Part shown: piece after piece, positions 11,096 through 22,504 of the stretch
Layout: every line of letters starts with the position of its first letter
Position numbering within the stretch: the first letter of the stretch is position 1
Origin: Parelaphostrongylus tenuis
Taxonomy: Eukaryota; Nematoda; Chromadorea; Rhabditida; Metastrongylidae
Assembly: GCA_019055375.1 (NCBI GenBank)
Contig: JAHQIW010001979.1
Span: 1 to 64,000 of the forward strand
Direction: 5' to 3'
Length of the DNA: 64,000 nucleotides
Translations under genes and position numbers: made by a program
Notes under the pieces: model-generated
Databases searched by the model: none
Told to the model about the DNA's origin: nothing
The model's input: only the letters and a program-made list of their open reading frames with translations

Positions 11096-12039
11096 GTTAG
11101 TGTTTCCTCTTTTCCTAAACAAGTCTGGCATCAAATTATAAGCCCTAAGGCAGGGTGCCCTTAGCTCTGAGTAGCGCGTCGGACCAAAGACGTACGCAAG
11201 CAACTGCCTATAGCAAGTGTGACCAGCAAGAGTTATAGCAGATATCGAGTAAAGAGTGGAGCAGAACATTAGGTGAATAGAAGCGCTATCTGCCTCACAA
11301 AAGGCACAAATGGATTCAAGCTCGGCGTTGAACAGAATATACGTTTTGCATACCAACCGTGAACTATCCATATCTTACATTTATTTATTTTTCCTTGGCC
11401 TAGAGTCTGTTGTCAAACAGAAGGAAACAAGTTCTTGGCTACCCCAATAAATAGAGCCAAAGTGCACTCTGCCCGAGCCTGATTAGATGTCAGCGTGCAC
11501 TCGGCTTCCAGATTTGGTCAACTCAACAGTGTTCCTCTCAACATCACAATATCCTAAATTGTGGTGCATTTCTAATAACTACTGTGCAATTTTGAGACCC
11601 GGCAACACGAGAGTAGATATCAGTCACTGAACAAAACCACGAAAACCCCAATGTTATAGTTCAGTCAAGATGTATTTCATTTTACACAAATTTCATTACA
11701 ATTTACTGGAACGATTCCAACACTTTTTGCATGCGACTTGTTATCTCGTATTCATTCTAAATCAAGTTGTGTGATTAAACCTATCAGACTTGAGTGGTGA
11801 GCCAAAATTCGACCTCGAAGGGGAGCGGGATCTGTATTTCACCTATACCGGAGGACGCGTGCTACCACTCATTCTTCTGCCTGAGCCTGATTAGTCTCTT
11901 ATTAGATAATCTCAATAACATCAGCCAAAAATATGAAACAGGTGTGATCGGGCCTGCATTATCGCTTCATAAACCTAGTCAAGCTGGCAGTTATTGTGAT
12001 ATGGAATACTAAAGATTTCTTAAGTTTTTTACTGCACTG
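11096..12039. other. No recognised feature
   Basis: No repeat shared elsewhere in the window and no convincing exon were seen. Confidence 0.45.
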
Positions 12040-12195
12040 CTTTTTACTGACATTGTAGAATGAGTGGTAGGGAAACGGTGCCTCGGTGGTGTAGTGCTAG
12101 CACGCGCCCCGGTATGGGTAAAGCGCGGGCTCAACTCTCGTCTGAGATCGAATTTGTGCCCAACAATTAATTCTCTCAGGTGTATTTGAAACATA
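12040..12195 (+). mobile_element. SINE family A copy (tRNA-like head)
   Basis: The tRNA-like part at 12080-12147 has box A GGTGTAGTGCTAGCAC and a box-B-like GGGCTCAACTCTC. The 5' leader GAATGAGTGGTAG and the trailer ending CTCAGGTGTATTTG recur in the copy at 46588. Acceptor-arm complementarity (GCCTCGG / CTGAGAT) is only partial, so this is a tRNA-derived repeat and not a working tRNA gene. Confidence 0.6.
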
Positions 12196-13290
12196 AGAAC
12201 ACTGCGAAAAAGTAGTAAAAATATTAGAAATCTTGGGTCTTCGAACAGCTGACGTATGCTTCGATTGGTGTTTCAGAATGTTTTCTTTACAAATGTTGTA
12301 GAATACTCGCCAAATTATTCCACTTGTGTCTCGTAGGTAGCCGAGTCAAGGTGGTCGTTGAATGTTACGACAAAGTGTCTGACGAGGGATCGAACTAGCA
12401 CCTTACTTATCACCGTGCTTCAAAACGCACCGCATCACTATATCAGTGTTACGCCCTCGTCATATGATGCATATTTTAACTATATTTCACTATTGGACTC
12501 AGAACTAAGCTATATTCCTTGTGGATTATATGAAATGGAAGACACTTTGGAAAATAATCGATCACAAGTTTTCGATTATTAAGTCACCGTTCTTTTTGTC
12601 CCGACATTAACATAAAGGCTTTCATACAAGCGATTGCAAATGGACAACAAAAGGCGTAAATGAATAGACGAAGAACCGAAATACCATTAAAAATAGAATA
12701 ACATGATAACAATGCGAAGCCTATTGTCATGGCAAAGGTGTGGTGGTCGTGTAACGGCAGTGTTTTGATGTTTGGCAAGAATTAACAGCGGCGATGCTGC
12801 TGCTTACGCTGGCTACCAAACGAGTTATAAACGTGTAGAAGGTTCTTAGGGCTTGGCTGGTCCATGTTACGTCTTGAGCAAAACTCTAAAACAAGCTTTA
12901 TTGATAATCGTGTTTACTAGACGAAGTGTGAGATAGCAATGATGACTGAAGCGAATCAGCGGAGCAGCGAAACCTGTATATGGCAACGAACACCACCAAA
13001 CCAGATCTGTGCAAATCATTATTACGGAATCGTTTGCTTGCAATAGAACAATTACCGTAGTTTTCACACAACTGTTTTATTTAATGACAATAAATGTCAG
13101 TGGCAATTCCAAAAGAGCAAAAATATTATACGAACTGCCCTTTTCCTCCAATAAAACTTGCACGAAGTTGGTATACCTCTCTTCAAATTCCATGGCTAAC
13201 GTTTCTGCAATTTCGCGCCCCTTAGATCCTGGGCGTGCTTTATCATACCACATCTACTTGGTTAATATTTCGTATATGTAGTAAAATTCT
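12196..13290. other. No recognised feature
   Basis: Only short overlapping open frames occur, with no shared repeat recognised. Confidence 0.45.
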
Positions 13291-13554
13291 GGGGCGCCAT
13301 GGCCGATCGGCTGTGATGCTGGCCACGGCGAGTGTGGAGCCGAGCTCCACTCCCCTCCCCTTCCCACCTTCTCATTGGCAGTCAACAACAACGTCCTATG
13401 AAACGCCACAGCAAGGCTGTCCTCAAGATTGCAAGGAGACTCGCTCAACCAGTATTTTACGCCGTTCAGGAATAAGACGGACAACGAAATGAATGCTAGA
13501 ATTGCTGGGATCCGCGCAATGAAAAAAACACTGTGATGACGGATCAAATAAAGT
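13291..13554 (+). mobile_element. SINE family B copy (Leu/Ser-tRNA-like head)
   Basis: It begins GGGGCGCCATGGCCGATCGG, a degenerate class-II tRNA-like A box. The family form, seen in other copies, is TAGCCGAGTGG. It ends with TGCTGGGATCCGCGC and GTGATGACGGATCAAATA. The same head and tail recur at 14846, 18227, 24342, 42643, 49988 and 51770. A pyrimidine-rich run (CTCCCCTCCCC) sits where other copies carry long G runs. Confidence 0.7.
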
Positions 13555-13864
13555 GCTAAAAGTGCTCAAAGTAAAATTCTTACACATAGTCATTCAATAA
13601 TCTAGCTATTTCATAGGAACCACCGCTCAATATCTATACAAGAGAGGTCACCGGCTGGTTGCGACACACTGTGAAAAGTTAGTCCTGCTCATCAAGAATA
13701 CGAACTTAACATAGGTGCCATATCATTTGCTGTGCTCGGACTCTCTCCCATTTTATGTATTCTTGGACTCTTGCCAATATCCAAAAGCACTCAAGAGCTT
13801 TTGGCGCCGAGTTGTTCGATTACTGCCCCATAATTCTTCTCACCACCTCAAAGTCCTTATCGCT

Positions 13865-14040
13865 GTATCTTTTTGTCCTATGCACACCTAAGAGAAGTGC
13901 TTGTTTGATTCTTGGACTTCCCATTCAGGTGCTCTTTACAGCTAATTCAAAGTAGTCTCTCCTTTTCGTCTAGGTATTCATCAACATATGTCGTACAAGA
14001 GCTTTGGTATATTTCGCCTGAACTCACCGCTGTGTCTTTC
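13865..14040. repeat. Dispersed repeat shared with 16425-16585
   Basis: Both segments share CTATG(T)GCACCTAA, then GACTTYCCATTYRGGTG, and end near CTGAACTCAC. It lies just upstream of a diverged RTE fragment and may belong to the same element. Confidence 0.45.
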
Positions 14041-14084
14041 CATACCTCGCCGCTGAGTCATTCATTTTTACCATTAAGGCATAT

Positions 14085-14600
14085 CCATGGTGCGAGGGAG
14101 AGGAAATTGAATTGGATGGTTCTTTGATTATGGAGAGCACCTCGTACATGTACCTTGGACGTTTAATGAACATGACAAACAGCATGAAGGAGAAATTAGA
14201 CAGAAGAAGGAGAGCAGCATGGGTCGCTTTCGAGCCTTTCAAAGAGGCCACCGACTGAAGGCGGATGGCAAACTCGCGCTCACTTTTTTAACTCTGCAGT
14301 TCTTCCAGCGCTCTGTCATGCGGCATAAACGTGGGCTGATATATCAGCACGTCAAAACTGCTGCGAACATTACAAAGCGCCCAAACAATGTTTCCTGAGA
14401 TTTAGTTGGCTCTCAGAACATCTGGCCAACTTGGGTGGCTCAGATATCCGGAATATGTCTTACCTTGTCATCTAGAGAATTGACGTCGTTAGAGAAACAC
14501 AGGTGGGCCGGTCATATACTAAGAAGATCAGACGACAGATGGACAAAACGAACTATAAAGTGGATTCCACATGGTTACATCTGACCCCAGGACAACTGCT
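14085..14600 (+). pseudogene. Diverged RTE-like reverse transcriptase C-terminal region
   Basis: The plus strand encodes SYMYLGRLMNMTNSMKEKLD, then RRRRAAWVAFEPFKEATD, equivalent to the SYVYLGREINMM and RRKRAAWG blocks at 5930-6010. After frameshifts, KHRWAGHILRRSDDRWTKR near 14500 matches the KIRWAGHVMRFNDNRWTR block. Residue identity is much lower than among the other copies, so it is an older or separate subfamily. It is broken by several stops. Confidence 0.7.
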
Positions 14601-14724
14601 CACATGTTGGGCGGGTGTGTTTTCAAGAAGAATTAATCAGCTGTACTCGCAGGTGCGAATATTTCACAGTCACGATACGAATATTGCGATAGCCGTAATG
14701 CTCAAATCATACAAGCACTATAAA

Positions 14725-14845
14725 CGACAATCTCCAGAAGAAGAACCGAATATGAAAAGTGTTGGGGTCCGCACCGTTTGGGAAGGCTTCGCGTTAGTCT
14801 TCAGCACGTTTAAGTATCCAAGTATACAAATAAATTTTTGATTAC
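14725..14845 (+). mobile_element. SINE family B 3'-end fragment
   Basis: AGTGTTGGGGTCCGCACCGT matches the 3' block of family B (GTGCTGGGATCCGCACAG). It is directly followed by a minus-strand full copy. A 21-base sequence starting AGGCTTCGCGTTAGTC occurs both at 14783 and at 15179, flanking that copy. Confidence 0.45.
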
Positions 14846-15100
14846 TTTATTTGATCCATCATCACACTGTTTTCTTTCACTGTGTGGATCGCAGTGCCTC
14901 TAGCATTCAATTCGTTTCTTCGTCATCTTCTTGAATACTGCTTGAACGAGTCACCTTGCAATCTCGAGGAAAGCCTGGCTGTCGTTCCATAGGACGTTGC
15001 TGATGACTGCCGAAGAGAGTTGGGGGGGGGGGGGGGGGGGGGAGAGCTCGGCTCCATGCGCGCCGCGACAAGCATCATGACCACTCGGCTACGGCGCCCC
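14846..15100 (-). mobile_element. SINE family B copy with a 21-bp G run
   Basis: On the minus strand it starts GGGGCGCCGTAGCCGAGTGG and ends GATCAAATAAAG. The plus strand carries 21 consecutive G at 15022-15042, inside the family's purine-rich segment. A palindromic AT-rich tract (15102-15165) follows. Confidence 0.75.
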
Positions 15101-15101
15101 A

Positions 15102-15165
15102 TATATAGATAAATAAATAAATATACATATATATATACTTATTTATTTATTTATATGATCTATTG
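15102..15165. repeat. AT-rich palindromic microsatellite
   Basis: (AAAT)n runs into (AT)n, then into (TTTA)n, so the tract can fold back on itself. It abuts the head of the SINE B copy. Confidence 0.7.
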
Positions 15166-17050
15166 TATTGTCTCCGCAGAGGCTTCGCGTTAGTCTTCAG
15201 AACAGAGAATTACTAATTCTAAGTAAAACGCTCGGGTTTGTAAGAGTTTGCCAAGCGGGACATTTACGAAGAACAGCTTAAGCTAAACGTATTGTTGACT
15301 GAAGCCACAACTTGCATGAATTTTCGGATTGATCAATGTGAATAATTCACTGAGGCTTCCAATGCCGTTAAACGATTTTGAGTTTTCAAATTCTGCCAAA
15401 CACCAATTATCTATTCTTGATATATCTTCAACCACAGTCCATTATATCTGAATCCACACTTAAATAAATGTTCTGAACAAGTTCTTAAGTTTCGAGCTTT
15501 CAAATTAAGCAAATAAACGGAAGGAATGAACTTTATGGTGTGGTTCAAAACTCTACACTCAGGCACTTTTGCTCATCAAATGCTGGTACGCCTGAAAATC
15601 AAGTGAGTTTTGGAGTTCATGCTTTCAACTCTATGTTGAAATTACAGAATCAATAAACTTATCTCATCCTTCTGAGTTCTAGAGCACAAGTAAAGAATAA
15701 TGCTCTTTTGTTCATTCAACGTCCCAATGAGTAAACTTTATCATGAAACTACGCGTCAGCTACTTGACTACTTATCTGACTAGAATGCAAATAGCAAGTC
15801 GTCAGAGGTGTCTCAAACTAAACACATAGTCACTGGTTTTGACCTTCGTACGGAAGCAGTCAAGTCTTCAGTACTTCTTTGGTGAGCGAATTGATAGCAG
15901 CGTTACTTGCATGCACGAAAACATCAATGCCACATCAGTAGGCAATCGCAAGCCACTATAGATGTCAAATATGTATGCAATCACATCTATGGTGCCAAGA
16001 ATGGAATCAAGTGCATTCTGCATCCCTCAGATATTGACAAAAGCACCAAGAAATTTATCCTTCAAGCCAATTTTTACTTAGGAACAGGATCTCGATGACG
16101 ACGTACTATGTCGAATCATTTCCAAGTTTTCGGTTTATACTGCTTATATTTAATGGCATCCTAAAGAAAAATTCAGTTCAAACGTCCACCGATCACATGA
16201 AGCCCACCGTTCAGCTACATATATAGATGACGTCAGCGGTGTATTGTCTGCACACTATGGAAAGTGAATCATACTCAAACTAGATAACCAACATATAGCG
16301 AGGTATCATGCTATATGTTATGTTCGGGCATTCTCCTCTTCTGTAATTCCTGAAATATTTAGATTTATCCAAAATGCCGCAATGGTTCTCGTGCTGATGT
16401 AATAGTCACCCTTATGTCTCTACGTCCTATGTGCACCTAAAGGTGCTACCTTCACGACTTTTTGACTTTCCATTTGGGTGTTCTTTTACGTGGACATGAA
16501 GCGGTCTGCTCATTTTCCGCGTGCCTTCGTCACATCAAGACTTACAGGAGATCAGGTATATTGTATCTGAACTCACTCAGCAGGAAGTGCTTGCAACTTT
16601 GCATGTAATACGGGGAAGATACCCTTCGTGGTTATCAGTGATATTTCTTATGCCTTTCTCCTGTATGAATTGATTTCTTTTTCGATACGTGGTCTGTAAT
16701 GAAGCATGGCTGGCAGAGATTCATAACGCGCATACATCTCTGGAAGTTCAGCAATGCCATCCACTCTGATCTCCACTTGAACAATAACTCTTGTTTTCTC
16801 TAGAAGAAACTTCATCAGCTCCGTGAGCACTTATTAACGACCACTATCGATTCTGCAGCCCATCCATACCAACATTACATCACGCTTTCATCCGGCCGAG
16901 TTCTCCTCAGCCAATGATGCGTGGTGTCATGGTTTCAACTCATATCACTTAAGCATTCTACTACAGTATGCTACATACCTATTGTTAGCACTATTCTTCA
17001 TTTTAACACCATTTTAGCATATGGTTTAGATCATTGTATCTACTTCTTTA
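15166..17050. other. Mostly unassigned
   Basis: It contains the repeat 16425-16585 shared with 13865-14040. A 60-codon minus-strand frame at 16648-16830 is rich in charged residues (ELMKFLLEKTRVIVQVEI) and may be a decayed element ORF. Nothing else is recognised. Confidence 0.35.
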
Positions 17051-17053
17051 CCT

Positions 17054-17236
17054 ATGTTTCTCAATCTACGGGGCCTTCCTCACAGAGGGATTTGTGGTCG
17101 GTTAATTGCAAGGCCACGTCGTGCATCACCAGGTGGCACACAAGAGGTCCAATGCGGACTAAAAGCGCGACTTGCCCTTTGCGAGACACAGATAGATCGA
17201 AGAGTTGAACTCCCTGTTTTTACTACGCCGATTTGA
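17054..17236 (+). pseudogene. Decayed ORF fragment, paralogous to 22319-22504
   Basis: The frame contains RGICGRLIARP and LALCETQIDRRVELPVF. The minus-strand frame at 22319-22504 contains GIFGRLVGRP and LVISETQVGLRGWTLCF in the same order and spacing. The shared pattern G-I-x-G-R-L-x-x-R-P ... E-T-Q suggests two relics of the same protein, probably from a mobile element. I do not recognise the family. Confidence 0.45.
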
Positions 17237-17689
17237 CAGATTTTTCTTTTCTTTCATGAGATATTGATCGAAATTCTAAAACCACACACTGACTCTACAC
17301 ACATTATCTGCCCGAACGCAAGTTTTCTGTTCAAATGACCATTAAGCCTGCATTATCTTTCAAACAGGATGCCTCCAAACATCGGTAACCGTCTCCAATG
17401 TCCTGCTGGCTCGTCTACAAAGTCTACACATGTATCATGCTAAACAGAACTGGCAGAACACTGAAGAAGAGACATCCATGCGAACAGGCTGCTAAGAACT
17501 TCGAAAAAATTAAATCCTAAATAAATCATTCACGCAACAGTAAGCTCAGGAATTTCCTCATGGAAGTGCAAGAGATTGCTTTAGTCTCACGCTCATCAAT
17601 TTAAGAAAGATCCTTGGTTCAGTTGAAAAACGAAGCAGCTGTAAAAGCTGTGGACACACAAGGTGTACGTGAGGATTTTTTATGAGCTA

Positions 17690-17960
17690 TATAAAGAATT
17701 CACAAACGCAATGTTGTCATTTAATGACGATGTGACCATCGACGTAAGAAGAGACGTTACGCAAAAGACACCACCTCGTTGAACTCATTTGCAGCCACAT
17801 TCCAAATGTTGTGTGAACGTTAGGATGGGACAGTATAGGATTAAAAATCGATGGCGCGCATTTTGCCGATATTATCAGTCTTTTAACAGTACGTCAGCGA
17901 GACAAACGAATACTAGTTGATTTCAGCACTGTTCATACGGAAACTTCGCATAAACTCCAC
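17690..17960 (+). pseudogene. Highly decayed RTE reverse transcriptase fragment
   Basis: Nucleotides from GACGTAAGAAGAG at 17740 through GTTAGGATGGGACA at about 17820 align with 5602-5700. After that the FADD region is almost unreadable. Many stops. Confidence 0.55.
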
Positions 17961-18226
17961 GAAAAAGAGGTTTTTGAGGAGAATTTGTTTTAGAGATCCT
18001 ATTCACGCACAACGAAATGAATCTTTGATGTTCTATTCACTTCTCACTAGGACGTGTACCAGCATACTGAGCTACTTGGCTGCAGAAATTGGCAGGAGGA
18101 AACAAATGACTTGAGGAGCAGCGTTCCAGAGCATCGAGGTGAAGTAAGGATAGAACACCCAACTTTGTACTCACCTCTTCGGCCAAAGATTACTCCTGCT
18201 TAGGACTTCATTCTTGGCATTTTGTT

Positions 18227-18469
18227 ATCCGTTTTCACAGTGTCTTTTTACTGTTCGCATCCCAGAACCTCTAGCATCCAATCGTTCTCCCTTCCTTTTG
18301 AACGTCGTTATAAAACTGGTTGAGCGCGTTTCCTTGCAATCTCGATGATAGCCTGAAAGTGGGGTTTCATAGGAAGGTCATTATTGACTGCTGGAGAGTG
18401 TTGAAGGGTGGGGATCGGCCCCATGCGCGCCGCGGCGAACATCACAACCACTCGACCACGGCGCTCCCT
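18227..18469 (-). mobile_element. SINE family B copy
   Basis: The minus strand begins with a head matching GCGCCGTGGTCGAGTGG and ends with the family tail around TGGGATGCGAACAG. Internal blocks match the copies at 13291 and 14846. Confidence 0.65.
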
Positions 18470-18529
18470 GCCTTGATGCATGTACCAGAAATCTGTTCAT
18501 TGAAAGCCCACTTCAGAGGTCACTGTTAA

Positions 18530-18755
18530 GAGTATCGCGTACTTTGCAAGTCAGAGAAGAGATCCGTAGTCCTAACTCACGTCAGTGATCACAAAACAGA
18601 GACGTCATTCACACTTCAAGTTGTCGAAATTCAGGTGGGCAGAATATATAATGCGTTTTCATGGCAACCTATGGATATGACTTGTTACCCCCTGGAATCC
18701 TTGAGTTGTCACACGAACCACAGCCGGGAAAGCCTTAACCCGCCTATCCGATTTC
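18530..18755 (+). pseudogene. Decayed RTE C-terminal fragment, interrupted by a MITE
   Basis: The nucleotide order follows 6165-6410: an AGAGAAGAGATCCG block, then AAATTCAGGTGGGC, a GCAACC(T)ATGGAT block, and finally TATCCGATTTC. At that point the 652-bp element 18756-19407 is inserted. The RTE sequence resumes at 19408 with CCGATTTCTTCATAGAAAAT, matching the uninterrupted site at about 10961. The tail then fades out by about 19540. Confidence 0.65.
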
Positions 18756-19407
18756 GGTACTGTTCTATTATGGCGGCGCCATTTGAGGCCTTCGCTAAAA
18801 ACGTATTTTTGCTTTTGCAAAGCGTTTTTGTAGTTTATCGATAGCTCAAATCAAGTTAATTCTGATGGCACGTTTAATTTCTCAGATAGCTTATTTTTGG
18901 CGCCTTACCGGACAAAATAAAAATTGTTCTTTATTCGAAGATTTCGCACTGGATAAACGTTTTACTGCAATGAACTTTCAATCTTTGGATAGAGAAAATC
19001 TTTTCGATTATAATGGTTTATTTGACTTTCGGAAAGAACTTCTTGACCTTTGTAACGGCCGAAAGAAGATTGGGTTTCACACTCAGTGAGCACTTTTAGT
19101 CGGCTAGGGGTGTGTTCACAGCTGTAATACCAAAGAGCAAACATACCTAATTAATCAGAAAGATTTGCTCTATCTAATGGTTAAAATTTTGTTATAAAAC
19201 AGCTTTTGTCATTGTCAAATCTTAAATTGTGAAACAAAATCTCATTTTGACTGACACGGTGTTGAAAAGAAGCAATATGAGAAACAAAATATACTTTTGA
19301 AATTTACTTGATTTGAGCTATCGATAAACTGCAGAAAGGTTTTGCAAAAGCAAAAAATACGTTTTTATCGAAGGCCTCAAGTGACGCCGCCACGATATAA
19401 CAGTATT
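18756..19407. mobile_element. 652-bp MITE with 8-bp target duplication (hAT-like)
   Basis: The left terminus GGTACTGTTCTATTATGGCG and the reverse complement of the right terminus (AATACTGTTATATCGTGGCG) are imperfect inverted repeats that extend beyond 100 bp. They include TTTTGCAAA and TTTATCGATAGCTCAAATCAAG blocks. CCGATTTC flanks both ends exactly (18748-18755 and 19408-19415) and is single in the homologous empty site near 10961. An 8-bp duplication is typical of hAT transposons. No transposase is encoded. Confidence 0.8.
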
Positions 19408-19856
19408 CCGATTTCTTCATAGAAAATCATCGAATGTCTAAGGAGAGAATAATCAACTACCTACTCTTAAAACAACAGGGAAAATCGAAAGGTTTACTGG
19501 CGCTCGCCCAGTGATAGATGGACGATAGGTGGGGCAGGTGACTTACTTATTACCTCCATATTATTGCTCTGTTGGTTTTGTTTAAATTAAAACGTAGTCA
19601 CCTAAACTGAAAGCTCTGTAGCTCTGTGAGATCAACACAACCAACCATGTGGCGATCTTCAGCCAAATCATTCGACGGTATACACTGGAACATAGATTGA
19701 GAACTCAATGAAGAGACGCGTGCATTGAATAAGGATCTCTTGGATGCTCAGAGCTTCTATAACTGCTTCTGTTTCAGCCGACAGAGGTCTACATCAAATC
19801 AATGAAACTGAGACAACGTCGTCCCTTGTACTTTCGCAAGACTTCAACGAATTTTG

Positions 19857-20506
19857 GGTACTGCTCTTTTGGAGCGGCGCCACGGAGTTCTTCGGTAAAA
19901 ACGTATTTTTGCTTTTGCAAAACGATTCTGCAGTTTATCGATAGCTCAGAGCAAGTGAATTTTAGTGATGTATCATGTTTCTCATATTAATGTTTTTAAT
20001 GCCGAACCAGCCAAAATGAGATTTTGTTTCGCATTTGGAGATTTCTCGCCTAATAAAAGTTTTTTTATAACAAAATCTTAACTTTTGGATAGAGCAAATC
20101 TTTCTGATTAAGAGAATATGTTTGCTCTTCAGAAAGAACTTTTCTACACACACCCTAGTTTACTAGAAATGCTCACTGAGTGTGAAACCCAATATTCTTT
20201 CTGTCGCTGTAAAGCTCGGAGATGTCCTTTTCCTAAGTCAAAATGCATTATATTGGCAAAGATTTTCTCTATCTAACATTAGAAGCTCATTACCAAAACA
20301 CTTCTATCCAGATGGAGATCTTCAAATGTGAAACAAAATCTTATTCTGTCTGGTAAGGCGCTAAAAATCAGCTATTTGGAAGTCAAACGTTCCATTGAAA
20401 TCACTTGATTTGGGCTATAGTTAAATTGTAAAAACGTTTTGCAAAAGCAAAAATATACGCTTTTTTCCAAAGGCCTCAAGTGGCGCCGCCATAAAAGAAC
20501 AGTACC
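19857..20506. mobile_element. 650-bp MITE, second copy
   Basis: It has the same termini (GGTACTGCTC ... GAACAGTACC) and subterminal blocks as 18756-19407 and nearly the same length. The flanking octamers GAATTTTG and GCATTCTG agree at six of eight positions, consistent with an old 8-bp duplication. Confidence 0.75.
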
Positions 20507-22310
20507 GCATTCTGTTATCGCGTGAATGTGAGCCATGCTGTAAAATTCATTTCAAAACCATGCCTGTTGGCACAAAAAAAAAATCCTTTTTAAACAATGA
20601 CACGGTCTGCGGCCTTTAATTGACTGCGAACCCTGTATTCTGATAGGTGACGTGTGAAGAGCCGAGCCAGTGTATTTATGGGAACTGCCGAGAGGTTTTG
20701 CAGGTGTTCAGAACTTATCCTGTTTGTACCATGTTTTGCTTTATTTCACAGACGAAATAGCATGTTAGATTTTGAAAGAGAAAGCCGGTGGTGTTATAGA
20801 TCCGTTCTTTATTTCATATTAAGACAAGAGAATGTAGCTACTAAGGATGCGAACAGTAATTGCGGATAATTTTGTGCAGTGCCCATCGCGAAGCTGTCTG
20901 AGCATCACAGTGCAATTATTTTGATTTTGTAAATAAGAAAATCTCATGTGGCTCATTGATTAATTTTCCTTGCGTCTGCATCTTCAGTCTGCTCTTCTCT
21001 CTCGAAGATCTCCAGAAAACTTGCGTTTTGCGATAATTAGCAAGTTAGGGCACGAGTTTTCGGTTGCCTGCTCCTTATTCGATTTCACGTTAGCGTAAGC
21101 GAATGCTTCTATAGACAAACGTCTTTTGGTGATTTTAGGCCTCTCAGCTTTCATAGCGCTGACGTGAAGATGTTGAAGAAGCTAACTGTATTAGCCATCG
21201 ATTTGTCAGTACCAGCAACATCCTAAAAACCGGTTAATAATTTGGGGAAATCGCGGGTGATAGTCCCAGGATGTTTTTGAACTTACCAGCTCCTTCTCCT
21301 TTCCACAAAAAGTTAAAATGTTAGGCTGAGGAAGTGCGGATCTGCTTCCGTGTGGAATTAAAACAATGGCGACACTGATTAGGAAGCTACCTCGAGTTAC
21401 TATAATGAGTCTACTTCGTTATCGTACCGTCCACTGAGAGACTCACACGTCCACCGTTACGATTGGGGCTTTTAGAATTGTGAGTTAGCACGGATAATTT
21501 TGGTTGTCTTCGTTGACCCAGATATCCTGCCACACTTTCCGTTCCTTTCTAATCTATGGTTCTCAATGTAACGGTCTTCAGAAGTTCTTATGGGTCCAAT
21601 CTTTAGGTTAAAATTCCCTTTGGAGAGTTAGAAGAACGTATGATTTTTCCGTAAAAATTTTTCTATTCCTACACATCATAGTTTGGTACCGCTACCTAAA
21701 CCATATTAATGGTTGGAGCCTTTATTGATCAGCATTCTTCTAATCGTAGACGAGCGATTCGATTGTCAGTTATTCAAATGAGTCGATATTCAAAGCGAAA
21801 CTTGTTTTGACAAGTACACAAACTCCACCTATACATCTACTATTAAGGCTTCAAGAATACTTCTTTCCGACGTCATGGAGAATGTGATATGGGTGCCGTC
21901 CTCTCGTCTCAGCCAGGTTATTATGTACCTTATTCTTCTTGTCTGCATGACCAGGTTTTTCATAGAGAACACTGCGAAAGTCGAGCGTATATTGTAAGTA
22001 CACATCGCAATTCTAAATCTCTGTGGATTAGGCATCCTGGAATGACCTTAAGAATTAAGCAGTCCCTTTGTTCTCATTGTATCCATTGCTGCCATATCGA
22101 GGCCTCTTTTAGAGTCAGGTTAATGAATCTATATTGTTGCACTGTTTAGCTTTCGAACTCTTTGAACGTGGGTGCTAGTACATACGGGTGGCTTTCCACT
22201 CTCTCTCGGAAAGACAGAAGGAGCTAATTTATTGAAGACGACACCTAAGCGCCTCCCAGTGTGCTTTCCACTCACCTAAATGGGGATTCTAATCAATTCT
22301 ATTCGTGGTA
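20507..22310. other. No recognised feature
   Basis: There are only short frames and no motif shared with other parts of the window. Confidence 0.45.
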
Positions 22311-22318
22311 ATGAAGGT

Positions 22319-22504
22319 CTACGACAAATTGGCGCCGCAGAAACAGAGAGTCCATCCTCTGAGTCCCACCTGCGTCTCAGAAATCACAAGGTTGCTACTG
22401 AGCTGCTTTTGATTCCTCAAACCACTTCCTAAAGAAGTGCCACATGGCCTCCCGACTAGCCGGCCGAAGATCCCCGTCTGAGAGATTTTCATAGCTGTTG
22501 TCAT
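22319..22504 (-). pseudogene. Decayed ORF fragment, paralogous to 17054-17236
   Basis: This minus-strand frame has GIFGRLVGRP and ETQVGLRGWTLCF. See the partner at 17054. The two are inverted with respect to each other in the window. Confidence 0.45.
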
